Under the pieces are notes generated by a model. That model saw only the letters and a program-made list of their open reading frames with translations. It had not been told where the DNA came from and ran no database searches. A program made the position numbers and the translations under genes. From the NCBI GenBank assembly GCA_041390365.1, contig JAWKQB010000002.1, positions 810,001-874,000 on the forward strand: DNA of 64,000 nucleotides, written 5' to 3'. This document shows, in pieces, positions 1-9,980 of this stretch (position 1 is its first letter; every line of letters starts with the position of its first letter). The DNA is from Syntrophotaleaceae bacterium (GTDB lineage Bacteria > Desulfobacterota > Desulfuromonadia > Desulfuromonadales > Syntrophotaleaceae).

Positions 1-569
1 TTTGTAGTAGATGGAGTTATGAAAAAGGTATTGATTTACTCATAAAATCCTTAAAATTTTTGCAACGCATTCATAATAACTATGAATTAATTGTCGCCGG
101 AGGCATGCAAAAGACATCTTCTGCTGATGCCAAAGGAAGTGCAAGGGAAGAAAAAATAAAAGAAACTTTACGGTCTTTCAAAAACGTTAAGGTGCTCGGA
201 TTTGTTCCTCATGATGAACTTATGAAGCTTTATTCCGAAGTTGATTTATTATTATTTCCATCTATTTATCCAGAGCCTTTCGGATTGATAGCGGCCGAAG
301 CTGCTGTTGCATGTGTTCCAACCTGTGCTTATTCTGTCGGTGCGATACCTGAGGTTGTGAAACATAAAGAAACAGGTGTTCTTATGCCATTTAGCGATAA
401 AAATATTATAAATGTTATTAGATTAGTTAAAACTCTTTCTTTCTGCATTAGAAACAGAAATATGTTGGACGACATGGGAGTTGCTGCTCGGAAAAGAGTT
501 ATTTCAAATTTTAATTGGGAAAACTACAGAAGAGATTTGTTTCATATCTATTCATCGATTTGCAAATAG
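1..569 (+). CDS. Glycosyltransferase family 4, C-terminal part (cut by window start)
   Basis: The reading frame is open from the first bases of the window (codons in phase with position 3), so the gene begins upstream and only about 188 residues are visible. The visible part is the C-terminal Rossmann domain of a GT-B glycosyltransferase (GT1/GT4 group): a KGIDLLIKS helix, ELIVAGG, a GFVPHDEL segment, and the sugar-nucleotide motif PSIYPEPFGLIAAEAA, whose glutamate normally contacts the donor ribose. It probably adds one sugar to the lipid-linked repeat unit at the cytoplasmic membrane. It lies 20 bp before the Asn-synthetase-like gene in the same direction, so co-transcription is likely. Donor and acceptor cannot be read from sequence. 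Confidence 0.88.
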   Translation, partial: CSRWSYEKGIDLLIKSLKFLQRIHNNYELIVAGGMQKTSSADAKGSAREEKIKETLRSFKNVKVLGFVPHDELMKLYSEVDLLLFPSIYPEPFGLIAAEAAVACVPTCAYSVGAIPEVVKHKETGVLMPFSDKNIINVIRLVKTLSFCIRNRNMLDDMGVAARKRVISNFNWENYRRDLFHIYSSICK

Positions 570-589
570 CGGCTCCATAAGGAATTTTT

Positions 590-2455
590 ATGCCAGGCAT
601 TTGCGGAATGTTGGAGTTTCATAAACGTCAAGAAAATGCCCTTTCTTTTAGAAATGGTGTTGAAAATACACTCCATTTTCCAACCTATTCGTGTGAGAAG
701 AAAACGGAAAGTGATTTTTCAATTGCAAGGATTGATATTAATAATAGGAAATCAAGATCTGTTTTTTTTGACCATGAAAGAAAACTCATAATAACGTTTT
801 GGGGAGACTTGTTCCAGGTAGATGATAGAAATGAGTCTGGGGAACCGGCCCAAAACCCAGAAATAATTATCGGAAGGTTGTATCAGAATAGTATAAGTAC
901 CTCTGATTTGGCGTCCAAATTAAATGGAGACTTTAATTGTGCTATTTATGACCTGAATCTAAAAAAACTTTTTATCTTCAATGACAGGTTTGGGTTCAGA
1001 AGACTTTACTACTATAAAGACAAAAATGTATTTCTTTTCTCTCATGAATTGAAATTTTTTATAACTTTTTATGGATTCAATAAACAGATAAATTGGCAAA
1101 GCGTCTCGGATTTTTTACGGTACTCATATGTTTTGGGTGATCGCACCCTTTTTCAAGAAGTCTCGGTTCTTCCGCCGGCCAGCTGTTTAGAGGTTAGTAG
1201 CAATTCTTTGTCTCTTTGCAGTTACTGGACCCCCCGATATGAGAATTCACTAGGGCTTTCTGATCTTGATTACGCAGTGGATCAGGGTCTCTCATTTTTC
1301 CAGCAGTCACTGCACAGGCGAATTGGTAACTCCCAAAAAATTCTTATCTTTCTGACTGGAGGTCTTGATTCTCGTCTTATAACAGCAGTTTCATCTCAAA
1401 CTGAAGTTGATATTACTACTTCGACCCAAGGATCTTTTTTCTCTTATGAGTACGAATTAGCTAAAAAAGTCTGCAAAACATTAGAAATTCCACCTCCTAA
1501 GCGATTCACCGCTTCGGATGGTTGGCTTCGGGAATATTTTAAAAACATGGCTTGGCAATCAGAGGCTCAGTACGGGTCCTGCGGATTGGCCTGGCAACAC
1601 GGTTTAGATAATTGTCTTGGTAACAATTTTGATCGTATGTTGAATGGAATTTTCGGCGGACATTTGAGTTTCGGATCACCATATTTTTCAGAACAGGATA
1701 CGGAAGCGAATTATAGTTACGAACAACAAATTACGCGTATAGATAAAGGTCTGAATGGACATCGCTACTCTTATTTAATACCATTCTTAAATGAAAATAT
1801 TAAAAAAATTGTAAATGATTATGGTTGTAATACAATTAAACAAGAAATGGATAGAGTCAAAAATCAAAGTAATTTACCATATTTTCAGCAAGATGCTTTG
1901 TTTTTATACAACAGAATTCGTCGCGGGATGATTTCAATCGATCAAAATCACCTTTATTTTGATGATCAGTATCCGTTTGCCAGTTATGAATTGTTTGGAC
2001 TTTACCTTAAGCTTAAACCAGAATTGCTCCTCAATCATCGTCTTTACAAAGAGTTATATAAAAAACATTACCCGGATCTTGCTAAAATTCCTTGGTGGTC
2101 AACCTGCTCTGACCTACATGGTCGAACAGATGGATTGAAGAGGCAATTAAAAAGTTTATGTCAGAATTTGGAATGGTATGTGGGCAAATTATCGAGAGGT
2201 CGATTATGTCTTCCTCACCCCTGGGTAGTTAAGTTTGAAGACCGGAATTTCAGGCGTGACGTTGAAAATAGAAGGTTTCTTTACAAAATATTAACAAGTG
2301 ATCAAGCCAAAGAAAGAAAAATTTTTAACTGTACGATGATGAGCTCATTATTGAATAATTGTTTGCGGAGTCAAATTTCGATGGATGAAATCGGGAAACT
2401 TGTCATGTTGGAAATGTGGTTTCAATATTTCATCGATGAAAATCCTTGTTATTAA
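590..2455 (+). CDS. Asparagine synthetase-like amidotransferase 1
   Basis: This 621-residue protein has asparagine synthetase B architecture: an N-terminal class II glutaminase-like fold (with the DRFGFRRLYYY segment) followed by a synthetase domain with the PP-loop LTGGLDSR near residue 255, which binds ATP. Canonical AsnB needs cysteine as residue 2. Here the protein begins MPGICG, so the only nearby cysteine is residue 5, and the glutaminase half is probably inactive or uses another nitrogen source. In polysaccharide loci such proteins are thought to form amide bonds on uronic acids or on amino acids attached to the glycan. A second, divergent copy lies at 17475-19319. The neighbouring racemase hints at an amino-acid substituent. 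Confidence 0.85.
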   Translation: MPGICGMLEFHKRQENALSFRNGVENTLHFPTYSCEKKTESDFSIARIDINNRKSRSVFFDHERKLIITFWGDLFQVDDRNESGEPAQNPEIIIGRLYQNSISTSDLASKLNGDFNCAIYDLNLKKLFIFNDRFGFRRLYYYKDKNVFLFSHELKFFITFYGFNKQINWQSVSDFLRYSYVLGDRTLFQEVSVLPPASCLEVSSNSLSLCSYWTPRYENSLGLSDLDYAVDQGLSFFQQSLHRRIGNSQKILIFLTGGLDSRLITAVSSQTEVDITTSTQGSFFSYEYELAKKVCKTLEIPPPKRFTASDGWLREYFKNMAWQSEAQYGSCGLAWQHGLDNCLGNNFDRMLNGIFGGHLSFGSPYFSEQDTEANYSYEQQITRIDKGLNGHRYSYLIPFLNENIKKIVNDYGCNTIKQEMDRVKNQSNLPYFQQDALFLYNRIRRGMISIDQNHLYFDDQYPFASYELFGLYLKLKPELLLNHRLYKELYKKHYPDLAKIPWWSTCSDLHGRTDGLKRQLKSLCQNLEWYVGKLSRGRLCLPHPWVVKFEDRNFRRDVENRRFLYKILTSDQAKERKIFNCTMMSSLLNNCLRSQISMDEIGKLVMLEMWFQYFIDENPCY

Positions 2456-2487
2456 TAATTCTTTCATAAAATCGGAGTTTAAAGTAA

Positions 2488-3249
2488 ATGAAGAAATTGG
2501 GGATTATTGGAGGCTTGGGATCTGAAGCAACTGTAAACATGTTTCATGCTATTGTTTCCCATACCCATGTCACCTGTGATCAAGATCACCTTGAAATAAT
2601 TATTCACAATAATAGCCATGTTCCAGACCGAACAGCAGCAATTTTATTCAATGGATCCTCTCCTGTTCCTGAACTGCAAAGATCAGCGATTTTTCTCTCC
2701 AATTGTGGTGTTGACTTGATTGTCATTCCTTGTGTTACTTCGCATTATTTTTTCGCTGAGTTTAGCAAATGTATAAAAGTCCCAATTCTGAATGCCATTT
2801 TTGAAACATGCAAATTCATAAACAATTCTTTTCCTGGGATAAAAAAAATAGGTATTTTGGCTACCAGTGGGACAGTCCAAACTGGCCTTTTTCAAGATGA
2901 ATTGAGTAAATCGAAAATTTTGCCTGTAGTGCCCAATCCATCCGATCAGCAAAACCTCGTTATGCGGTCCATATATGGGCCTGATGGTATAAAAGCTGGA
3001 TTTACTGATGGAGCTCCCAGGGAAAAACTAATAATAGCTGCAAACAATTTGATTGCCATGGGGGCGGAATGCCTTATTGCTGGGTGTACGGAAATCCCAC
3101 TCGTTATGAAGCAGGGTGATTTTGATGTTCCGTTGATCGATCCGGTAAAAATCCTCGCTTCTGAAGCGATTCGCTTTTGCGGTCGTAAGACAAAAGAGGA
3201 TTTTTTTGATTTTGCTGGACAGAATATGATCTGTGGGCATTACCGTTGA
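2488..3249 (+). CDS. Aspartate/glutamate racemase family protein
   Basis: At 253 residues this matches the cofactor-independent Asp/Glu racemase family, in which two cysteines on opposite faces of the active site exchange the alpha proton. Both are visible: C82 in PCVTSH, where family members usually have PCNT, and C200 in AGCTEIPL. The N-terminus MKKLGIIGGLGSEAT is the usual glycine-rich first strand and loop. The Asn-to-Val change beside the first cysteine may shift substrate preference. It starts 32 bp after the Asn-synthetase-like gene with GGAG upstream. In this context it probably supplies a D-amino acid (D-Asp or D-Glu) for the surface polymer, which is an inference. Confidence 0.88.
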   Translation: MKKLGIIGGLGSEATVNMFHAIVSHTHVTCDQDHLEIIIHNNSHVPDRTAAILFNGSSPVPELQRSAIFLSNCGVDLIVIPCVTSHYFFAEFSKCIKVPILNAIFETCKFINNSFPGIKKIGILATSGTVQTGLFQDELSKSKILPVVPNPSDQQNLVMRSIYGPDGIKAGFTDGAPREKLIIAANNLIAMGAECLIAGCTEIPLVMKQGDFDVPLIDPVKILASEAIRFCGRKTKEDFFDFAGQNMICGHYR

Positions 3250-3328
3250 CTAGCTCGGGCATTCAGGTCTTCTAGAGCATTTTAAAAATTTTTATTTATT
3301 AGGTTGCCCGGAGAGGGCGAATATATTT

Positions 3329-4813
3329 ATGACCCTGGGAATAAAACAAGAAATAAAACTCCTTGCAAGGCATTCTGCAGTTTACAGCCTGGGAACGTTC
3401 ATGCAGCGAATCGTGTCCTTACTATTGCTGCCGGTCTATACCCGTTTTTTGACTCCTTATGATTATGGGATTAAGGAGCTGGTTGGTCTTTCTTCTGATG
3501 TTATTGCAATACTTCTTGCGACAGCAATTTCAGGGGCTTTTTATCGATTTTATTTTAATTATGAAGATGAAAAAAATCGTAATGAGGTATTCAGTACAGC
3601 TGTTATCAGTATTGGCACGATCTGTTTGATTTCTGTATGCCTTCTTTCTTTAGCGTCATCAACTATTGCTAGTACGATTCTCGATAATCCAGATCTAAAG
3701 CATTTTTTTTATATTTCTTTCTCTACTCTATGGTTTCAAACGATTAATAATCTGTCATACAGTTTTCTAAAAGCGAGGAAAAAATCCCTTTCTTTCATAG
3801 GAATTTCTTTTTCTGGAATGTTTATAACCATTGGTTTAAACATATATTTTGTATGTTTTCTCAAAATTGGTGTTATGGGGATTTTACTGAGTAACCTGTT
3901 GACCTCTTTCATAGTGGCTATTTTTTTCACCCTACCACTTTTAATTCGCGTGGGATTTCGGTTTTCCAGGTTCAAGCTTGTAGAAATGCTTCGTTTTGGA
4001 CTTCCTCTGATCCCTTCCCAATTTGGTGCTTTCATAGTTCATCTTTCAGACCGATTTTTTATTAAAGAATATGTTTCGATTGCGGATGCAGGGTTATATG
4101 CACTTGGATATAGGTTCGGAACTCTTCCAGGTACTTTTATCTCTGATCCATTCAATCAAGTTTACCAACCAAGACGACTTGAAGTATACAAGCAGAAAGA
4201 TTCGGAAAATGTATTTGGTAGAATTTTTACATACTTTCTTTTATTGATACTTTTTGTGGGTTTATGCATATCGGTCATGACAAAAGATGTACTTATGTTG
4301 ATGGCTGAGGAAAAGTTTTGGTCAGCTTATAAAATTGTTCCAATAATTGTTTTGGCGAATATAGTATTTTCATTTCATTACCATTTGAATATAGGAATAA
4401 TTGTTCACAAAAAAACAAAGTATCTTGCTTATATAAATTTATCAAATGGCATTCTTGTTCTCGCATTAAATTTTTTATTTATACCAAAATACGGCATTTT
4501 TGGTGCAGCCTGGATAACATTGTTTGCTTTTATTTATAAAACAGCATTTACTTATTATTTTAGTAGTAACTTTTATAAAGTGAAATTCGAATTAGGGAGA
4601 ATTTTTAAAATTATCATTGTGGTAACGGCAATATTTTTAATAATGCAAAATATTGAAATTCAAATGGCCTGGGTTTCTATAATAGTAAAAATAATAAGTA
4701 TTCCTTTTCTGTACTTATTTGGACTTTTCACCATAAGCTTTTTTACCTCAGAAGAAAAAATAAGGTTTTTGGGAATCATAAAAAATGTTTCTAAAAAAAT
4801 TAAAGTTGCATGA
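3329..4813 (+). CDS. Polysaccharide flippase (MATE/MOP superfamily, Wzx-like)
   Basis: This 494-residue, strongly hydrophobic protein has about 12 to 14 predicted membrane segments and belongs to the polysaccharide_synt family. The N-terminal LARHSAVYSLGTFMQRIVSLLLLPVYTR-type region (amphipathic helix, then TM1, with R/P before the second helix) and YDYGIKELVGL are characteristic. It should flip undecaprenyl-linked repeat units from the cytoplasmic to the periplasmic face of the inner membrane. It sits between the amino-acid enzymes and a glycosyltransferase, and with the polymerase-like gene at 6142 makes a complete Wzx/Wzy pair. GAGAGGG precedes the ATG. Codons are AT-rich like the rest of the locus. 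Confidence 0.9.
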   Translation: MTLGIKQEIKLLARHSAVYSLGTFMQRIVSLLLLPVYTRFLTPYDYGIKELVGLSSDVIAILLATAISGAFYRFYFNYEDEKNRNEVFSTAVISIGTICLISVCLLSLASSTIASTILDNPDLKHFFYISFSTLWFQTINNLSYSFLKARKKSLSFIGISFSGMFITIGLNIYFVCFLKIGVMGILLSNLLTSFIVAIFFTLPLLIRVGFRFSRFKLVEMLRFGLPLIPSQFGAFIVHLSDRFFIKEYVSIADAGLYALGYRFGTLPGTFISDPFNQVYQPRRLEVYKQKDSENVFGRIFTYFLLLILFVGLCISVMTKDVLMLMAEEKFWSAYKIVPIIVLANIVFSFHYHLNIGIIVHKKTKYLAYINLSNGILVLALNFLFIPKYGIFGAAWITLFAFIYKTAFTYYFSSNFYKVKFELGRIFKIIIVVTAIFLIMQNIEIQMAWVSIIVKIISIPFLYLFGLFTISFFTSEEKIRFLGIIKNVSKKIKVA

Positions 4814-4822
4814 GGTCTCTAG

Positions 4823-6118
4823 TTGACAAAGAAAATACTTTTTATCAGTTATCCTTATAAGCCAAATTCATCTGCCGGAGCGGTCCGGTCGGAACGTCTA
4901 GCAACCCATCTAGCCTCGGAAGGATGGGAAGTTGATGTTGTGACAATTCGTCCTCTTGGGGAGCCAATTTCTGAATGCGAAAAAAAAGAAAAATTGTCTT
5001 CATTGCGAATTACCAGAACAAAAACAATTGATCCTTGGCTAAGATTGCAACAGTGGAAACCCAAAAACTGGATGCTTAAGGTACTCAGAAGTCTAGGGCT
5101 CCGTGTTTTTAGTTTTCCTGATCATATGGTCTTTTGGATTCCTTTTGTTGTTTTAGAAGGTTTGAAAATTCAAAAAAAAAGAGGATTTAATGCAATTTAC
5201 ACAACCTCGCCGCCACATTCAACTCATTTGGCAGGGGTTATATTATCAAAGTTTTCAGGGAAACCATTGGTGGCTGACTTCCGAGATCCATGGACCTTGA
5301 ATGTTTATTGCAAAGATGACTTGAATAGAAGATTTTTATTTTTTCTGGAAAGAGCATTCGAAAAATTAATTATAAAAAATGCTTCTGTCCTTTTTGCGAA
5401 CACTAGGGCTAATCAGAACCAACTTTGTTCAGCCTTTCCAAGTATTACTGATAATAAAGTATATTATCTCCCAAACGGAATGCAAAAGTTTGAATTACCT
5501 AACAATACAGTAATATCAAACGATTATTTTACTATAGTTCATACCGGGACTTTTTACCCTAATTTCAAACCTTATGGACTACTCGAGGCATTGGCAAGGT
5601 GGAAACAAGGTTGTCAACCTCCAGGAATTCCCGAGTTCCATGGAATTAAATTAAAATTAATTGGATGTTCCGATATGGTAACCAAAAAAATTGTATCCGA
5701 TCTTGACTTGGTCGATGATGTCTCTTTTGAACCATGGGTTCCACTGGAGGAGGCCAGGAGAATAATGTGTTGTGCTGATGCTCTCTGGGTAACTTTGGGA
5801 ACCGGGAAAGAAGCGGCGTCGTACGTACCTTCCAAACTATTTGAATATATTGCTGCCCAACGCCCAATTTATGGTTTTTTCCCCCCTGGGGAAGCATCAA
5901 GTATCTTAAAAAATACCGGTACTGGTTTTGTATTTGAAAAAGATGATTGTGAATTAGTGATATCTGTTCTATTTGAAGCAATCCAAAGTAAAAAAGAGGG
6001 GAAAGCATTTCCTGAATTTTATAGAAGAAATGAAGAAGCTGTGGGTGAGCTTGATGTCGAAAAAGTTCTTGAACGGTTTCAAAATATACTTTCAAATATC
6101 ATAAAAATAAGTTATTAA
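4823..6118 (+). CDS. Glycosyltransferase family 4 (GT-B)
   Basis: This 431-residue GT-B enzyme starts with TTG, preceded by GAGGT, 9 bp after the flippase stop. The N-terminal domain shows FISYPYKPNSSAGAVR followed by an N-terminal Rossmann fold, ADFRDPWTLN and a central PNG turn. The C-terminal domain contains KLIGC, PSKLFEYIAAQRPIYG (the donor-binding SKLFEY-type helix) and a final SRxxA-like helix. This type is common in capsule and O-antigen clusters and resembles the WbuB/fucosamine-transferase group. It probably transfers a sugar from a nucleotide donor to the growing lipid-linked unit. The specific linkage cannot be deduced. Confidence 0.87.
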   Translation: MTKKILFISYPYKPNSSAGAVRSERLATHLASEGWEVDVVTIRPLGEPISECEKKEKLSSLRITRTKTIDPWLRLQQWKPKNWMLKVLRSLGLRVFSFPDHMVFWIPFVVLEGLKIQKKRGFNAIYTTSPPHSTHLAGVILSKFSGKPLVADFRDPWTLNVYCKDDLNRRFLFFLERAFEKLIIKNASVLFANTRANQNQLCSAFPSITDNKVYYLPNGMQKFELPNNTVISNDYFTIVHTGTFYPNFKPYGLLEALARWKQGCQPPGIPEFHGIKLKLIGCSDMVTKKIVSDLDLVDDVSFEPWVPLEEARRIMCCADALWVTLGTGKEAASYVPSKLFEYIAAQRPIYGFFPPGEASSILKNTGTGFVFEKDDCELVISVLFEAIQSKKEGKAFPEFYRRNEEAVGELDVEKVLERFQNILSNIIKISY

Positions 6119-6141
6119 AAAATTAAGAAAAAGGTAAAAAA

Positions 6142-7413
6142 GTGTTACCTCATCCAGATTCATTACGCATTCTAGGACCAATAGTTTGTTTTATCTATAT
6201 CCTTCTAGGAATGAAAAGGTCAGCTTTTCTTTTTATGGGGTTCATGATTTTTTATTATTGGAAAGTGTCTTACCATTTTCCAATTTTCATAAGTATAAAA
6301 GCACAATTAATCTATGGTTGCATACTCCTGATTATCATAATTTTAAAATTAACTTCTCTCGACCAGGATATAAAAACACATCCAATTTTTCGAACTTTTT
6401 TATACTTTTTAATAGCATATTCTCTTTCTTTTCTTTTTGCCTGGGATTATCTTTTTTCATGGGAAAATTCCGTATACCACTTTTTAATTGTACTCATTAT
6501 CGCAATGGGAGTTCTTGTTTCGGTAAAAGATGAAGCAGATATCAAAATTGTTATATTCAGTATAGTTTTTATGTATTTATATTTGGCTTATGAGCCCATG
6601 TACAGGTTTTTATTCAAGACTTCGGGGAACGTACATTTATACGGAGATGTTTTTGTCGCTGATCTTGGTATTCTTTCTGGTCATGTTTCTCTTGCTAACA
6701 ATATGAATCAAATGATACCGATAGCAATATTTCTTCCGTTTCTTATTGACAATAAGATTTTCAAAATTGTTTCAATAATTCCTCTATTAGTATTTCTAAT
6801 TACACTAATTGGTAGTAACTCACGCGGAGGTGTTGTTGGGCTTCTTTTTCTATTTTTATGTTTAATATTCTTTTCTTCCAAAATAACAAGTTCGAAGTGG
6901 ATTTTTGTTGTAATAGGAGGGGTGTTTTTAGTGTTTGGTGGTCTTTTAATGGATACTTTTAGTAGAATTAACCCAGATAGCGCCGAGGGTCGTTTAATTC
7001 GTTTGGTACACGGAATCGAAATGGTTCGCAAAGGAAATTTTTTCGGTGTTGGACCTGGGTGTTATATCCTTGCTTCTGGGAAATATTTTGGTCATAGAAT
7101 GATGTCGCACAACATGTATGGACAATTGGTGGGAGATCTCGGTGTACCTGGGGCAATTACTTGGTTTATATTTATGTATAACGTATTGCGCAGTCTCAAT
7201 GAATCAAGAAAAAATATAAAATATGATTTAAATGATTCGAAATATTGCTATCATTATCTCGCACTTGGTCTTATGCTGTCGCTTCTTGTTCGAATGTTGA
7301 TTGGTTTAGGTGCGCATAGTTTGTATTTTTTCAATTGGTATGTTTTTGGAATGCTTGCTCTCCATATTTCCAGGCAAAACATGGCAGAAAAACAAATTAT
7401 AATGAAAAGATGA
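6142..7413 (+). CDS. O-antigen polymerase/ligase-like membrane protein
   Basis: This is a 423-residue integral membrane protein with about 11 hydrophobic segments, a GTG start and an AAGGT box. It has the Wzy_C/O-antigen ligase layout: many short N-terminal helices, a periplasmic loop after the motif GSNSRGGVVGLL, and the later sequence GVGPGCYI...MMSHNMYGQLVGDLG, in which H and N residues following SRGG are typical of the family. Its role is either polymerisation of lipid-linked repeats or their ligation to an acceptor. Sequence alone does not separate Wzy from WaaL; the location next to a flippase favours polymerase. Its TGA overlaps the next gene's ATG. Confidence 0.82.
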   Translation: MLPHPDSLRILGPIVCFIYILLGMKRSAFLFMGFMIFYYWKVSYHFPIFISIKAQLIYGCILLIIIILKLTSLDQDIKTHPIFRTFLYFLIAYSLSFLFAWDYLFSWENSVYHFLIVLIIAMGVLVSVKDEADIKIVIFSIVFMYLYLAYEPMYRFLFKTSGNVHLYGDVFVADLGILSGHVSLANNMNQMIPIAIFLPFLIDNKIFKIVSIIPLLVFLITLIGSNSRGGVVGLLFLFLCLIFFSSKITSSKWIFVVIGGVFLVFGGLLMDTFSRINPDSAEGRLIRLVHGIEMVRKGNFFGVGPGCYILASGKYFGHRMMSHNMYGQLVGDLGVPGAITWFIFMYNVLRSLNESRKNIKYDLNDSKYCYHYLALGLMLSLLVRMLIGLGAHSLYFFNWYVFGMLALHISRQNMAEKQIIMKR

Positions 7414-8576
7414 GGCTAATATTTGTGAAGGCAGAAAGTTCAAAATATACAATTCTTGTTCCTGTTAAATACCCCGTTGGCGGTATTAGAACTTATATTA
7501 AGTACACTTTTATAAAATTCGATAAATATAAATATGAATTTATTCTGGCTTCGCAAGATTGTAAAAGAGCTGAAGATTTGAAGGAAGAGTTTGGTGATAT
7601 CAATTTTAAAGTAATAAGTTCAAGTTCAAAAAATGATTTTTTTGCTCTCGCAAAAACTGTTCTAAAGGCTTTGATTTTCCAAAAAATAGATTTAATACAC
7701 AGTCAAGGATATACGGCAGGATTAATAACTTGCATTATTAATCTTTTTTTTCAGAAACCACATATCATAACCTTGCATCATGTTTTTAGAGCAGGTCAAT
7801 TATCTGATTCTTTTTGGGAGACATTCCCTAGATTGAAGAGAAAATTAATAGAACTTATTTTAAAAAGAGCATCCTTAATTCAAGCTGTTAGCGAAGATGC
7901 GAGGATAAACCTTCTTCAGAATTTCCCAGGATTAAGTAAGCTAGGTGCAAGAATTGTTGCCAACTCAAATGGTATAGATATTGATGGATTTATTAAATCC
8001 ACCGAAATTAAAGAAAAGATTCAGCTTCCTGGTAATATCTTTTTGTTGGGATTCCTTGGTCGATTTATGCCCGAAAAAGGCTTTCCATATATTATTGATA
8101 TCGTAGAGGAATTAATAAAAAAGCATCAATTTACAGAATTTCGAGTAGTCTCTATAGGTACCTTTGGTGGATTTTTTAGAGAGTACAAAAAAATAATCGA
8201 ACAACGAGAATTAACACAGTATTTTATTTTTCCAGGATTTGTAAAAAATACTTACAATGCATTATCAAAAATTCATATCTTACTTATTCCGTCACTTGGT
8301 GAGGCTTGTCCCTTGGTGCCCATGGAAGCTTTAATAGCTGGCACGCCTGTGATTGGTTTTTCATGTATTGGCCTGCGTGAGGTTCTTGCTGGTACACCCG
8401 GAATTTTGGTTCCTGTTAAGGATGTTGATGGAATGGTTAAAGAAATACTTAATATCAAATCAAACTTTCAGCAAATGAAAACAGAATTTATAGATTTTAT
8501 CCCGGTTGCAAAAGCAAGATTTGACGTAACCAACACTGCCATTAGACTAGAACAACTTTATAAGCAATTGTTGTAA
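7410..8576 (+). CDS. Glycosyltransferase family 4 (GT-B)
   Basis: The start was placed at the ATG of 7410-7412, which overlaps the preceding TGA in an ATGA junction; the open frame extends 75 bp further upstream without support. The protein is 388 residues: PVKYPVGGIRTYIK (GG at the acceptor-side loop), HSQGYTAG, VANSNGIDIDGF, GFLGRFMPEKGFPYII, and the donor motif PSLGEACPLVPMEALIAGTPVIG. Both Rossmann domains of a GT4 enzyme are complete. The overlap implies translational coupling to the polymerase-like gene. Product and linkage are unknown. Confidence 0.87.
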   Translation: MRLIFVKAESSKYTILVPVKYPVGGIRTYIKYTFIKFDKYKYEFILASQDCKRAEDLKEEFGDINFKVISSSSKNDFFALAKTVLKALIFQKIDLIHSQGYTAGLITCIINLFFQKPHIITLHHVFRAGQLSDSFWETFPRLKRKLIELILKRASLIQAVSEDARINLLQNFPGLSKLGARIVANSNGIDIDGFIKSTEIKEKIQLPGNIFLLGFLGRFMPEKGFPYIIDIVEELIKKHQFTEFRVVSIGTFGGFFREYKKIIEQRELTQYFIFPGFVKNTYNALSKIHILLIPSLGEACPLVPMEALIAGTPVIGFSCIGLREVLAGTPGILVPVKDVDGMVKEILNIKSNFQQMKTEFIDFIPVAKARFDVTNTAIRLEQLYKQLL

Positions 8577-8607
8577 ACCAAATTGCGTGCTTTCAGAAGG
8601 AAATTGT

Positions 8608-9972
8608 ATGGATTTATATAAACCAATTTTTGAAAAATTATTCAAGCCCTCTTTGTTAAAATACAAAGGGGAAAATTATCTTCCTTATCTAAAGGTTCTA
8701 AAAACTTTACATTCCAAAAGCTACGGCGAAATACGAAGCTACCAATTAAAAAAAGTTAAAGAAATTGTTTATGAAGCTTATCATCATGTTCCTTTTTATC
8801 GAAAGGAATGGGACCAAATTGGGCTTAAACCTGAAGATATTCAAACACTTGAAGATATTAAAAATATACCCATTCTATCCAAGGCAAAATTGCGCGCGCA
8901 AACTTCAGACTTTGTATCTGAAAAAGCAAAACTACAGGATTTAATAGTCAGCGGCACTGGAGGAACGACTGATTCACCCATTAAGTTAATATATGATAGA
9001 GAACGTCTTTTATTTAAAAATGCCGAAATGGATTTTTTCCGGAAATGGTGGGGATGGGACTTTGGTGATAAGGTCGCTTACCTTTGGGGCGCGCCTCAAG
9101 ATATACCTAATATAAGTAGTACAAAGTGGAAAATAATAAATCTGTTTTTTGGACGGAAATTGTTTTTATTTTCATCACTTATGGATGAAAAAATCATGTC
9201 TGAATATGTTACAAAAATTAATCAATTCAAACCAGGAATTCTACAAGCATATACCAATCCTGCTTATGTCCTTGCTCAGTTCATCCTCAAAACTAATATA
9301 AAAGTTCATCGGGCCAAATCTGTTGTACTAACAGCTGAGGCTTGCCATGATTATCAAAGAAAGACTATCGAAAAAGCTTTCGGAGCTCCCGTATATACAT
9401 TTTATGGTTGTCGCGAAGCTGGGTATGCTGGAATAGAATGTAGCCATCATGATGGATATCATCTAAATTGTTCCAGCCTATACACTGAAATCGTTCGAGA
9501 TAACCAAGATGTTAATTCTGGAGAGATGGGAAATATTATTTTTACAGATTTATTGAATAAAGAAATGCCATTTATCCGATACCAAATTGGTGATATCGGA
9601 ATTCCTGAAGAAAATGCTTGCTCTTGTGGGTCCCCACTTCCAAAAATGAAGTTTTTTGCTGGAAGAGAAACAGATGTTTTTCTGACGCCAGACGGCAAAT
9701 ATATTCCAGGTGTTTCTCTCTGCGATCGCGTCATTGAAGATTGCCAGGGAATTCAAGCATTACAATTTATCCAGAATGAAATTGATAGAATCTCTGTGAA
9801 AATTGTAAAAGGAGAAAATTTCTCTGAAGAAGATATCCTTGAATTGGATAAAAAATTATTTAGCTATTTCGGAGATCAGTTAAAGATTGAAAAAAATTTC
9901 GTTGAAGAAATTCCCAAAGAAAAATCGGGGAAAACTCGTTTTTGCATATGCAACCTTCCTAAAAGAAGTTAA
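8608..9972 (+). CDS. CapK/PaaK-type adenylate-forming enzyme
   Basis: The start is the ATG at 8608 with AGAAGGA six bases upstream, giving 454 residues; a GTG at 8587 is less likely. The protein has the ANL-superfamily signatures of phenylacetate-CoA ligase and the capsule protein CapK: SGTGGTTDSP (P-loop-like, near residue 110), FYGCREAG (adenine-binding region), YQIGDIG and a C-terminal lysine in KEKSGKTRF. ANL enzymes activate a carboxylate as the acyl-adenylate. In polysaccharide loci they are proposed to activate an amino or other acid for attachment to sugar. With a racemase and two Asn-synthetase-like proteins nearby, it could activate the decorating acid. The substrate is not deducible. 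Confidence 0.86.
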   Translation: MDLYKPIFEKLFKPSLLKYKGENYLPYLKVLKTLHSKSYGEIRSYQLKKVKEIVYEAYHHVPFYRKEWDQIGLKPEDIQTLEDIKNIPILSKAKLRAQTSDFVSEKAKLQDLIVSGTGGTTDSPIKLIYDRERLLFKNAEMDFFRKWWGWDFGDKVAYLWGAPQDIPNISSTKWKIINLFFGRKLFLFSSLMDEKIMSEYVTKINQFKPGILQAYTNPAYVLAQFILKTNIKVHRAKSVVLTAEACHDYQRKTIEKAFGAPVYTFYGCREAGYAGIECSHHDGYHLNCSSLYTEIVRDNQDVNSGEMGNIIFTDLLNKEMPFIRYQIGDIGIPEENACSCGSPLPKMKFFAGRETDVFLTPDGKYIPGVSLCDRVIEDCQGIQALQFIQNEIDRISVKIVKGENFSEEDILELDKKLFSYFGDQLKIEKNFVEEIPKEKSGKTRFCICNLPKRS

Positions 9973-9980
9973 ATGAAAAA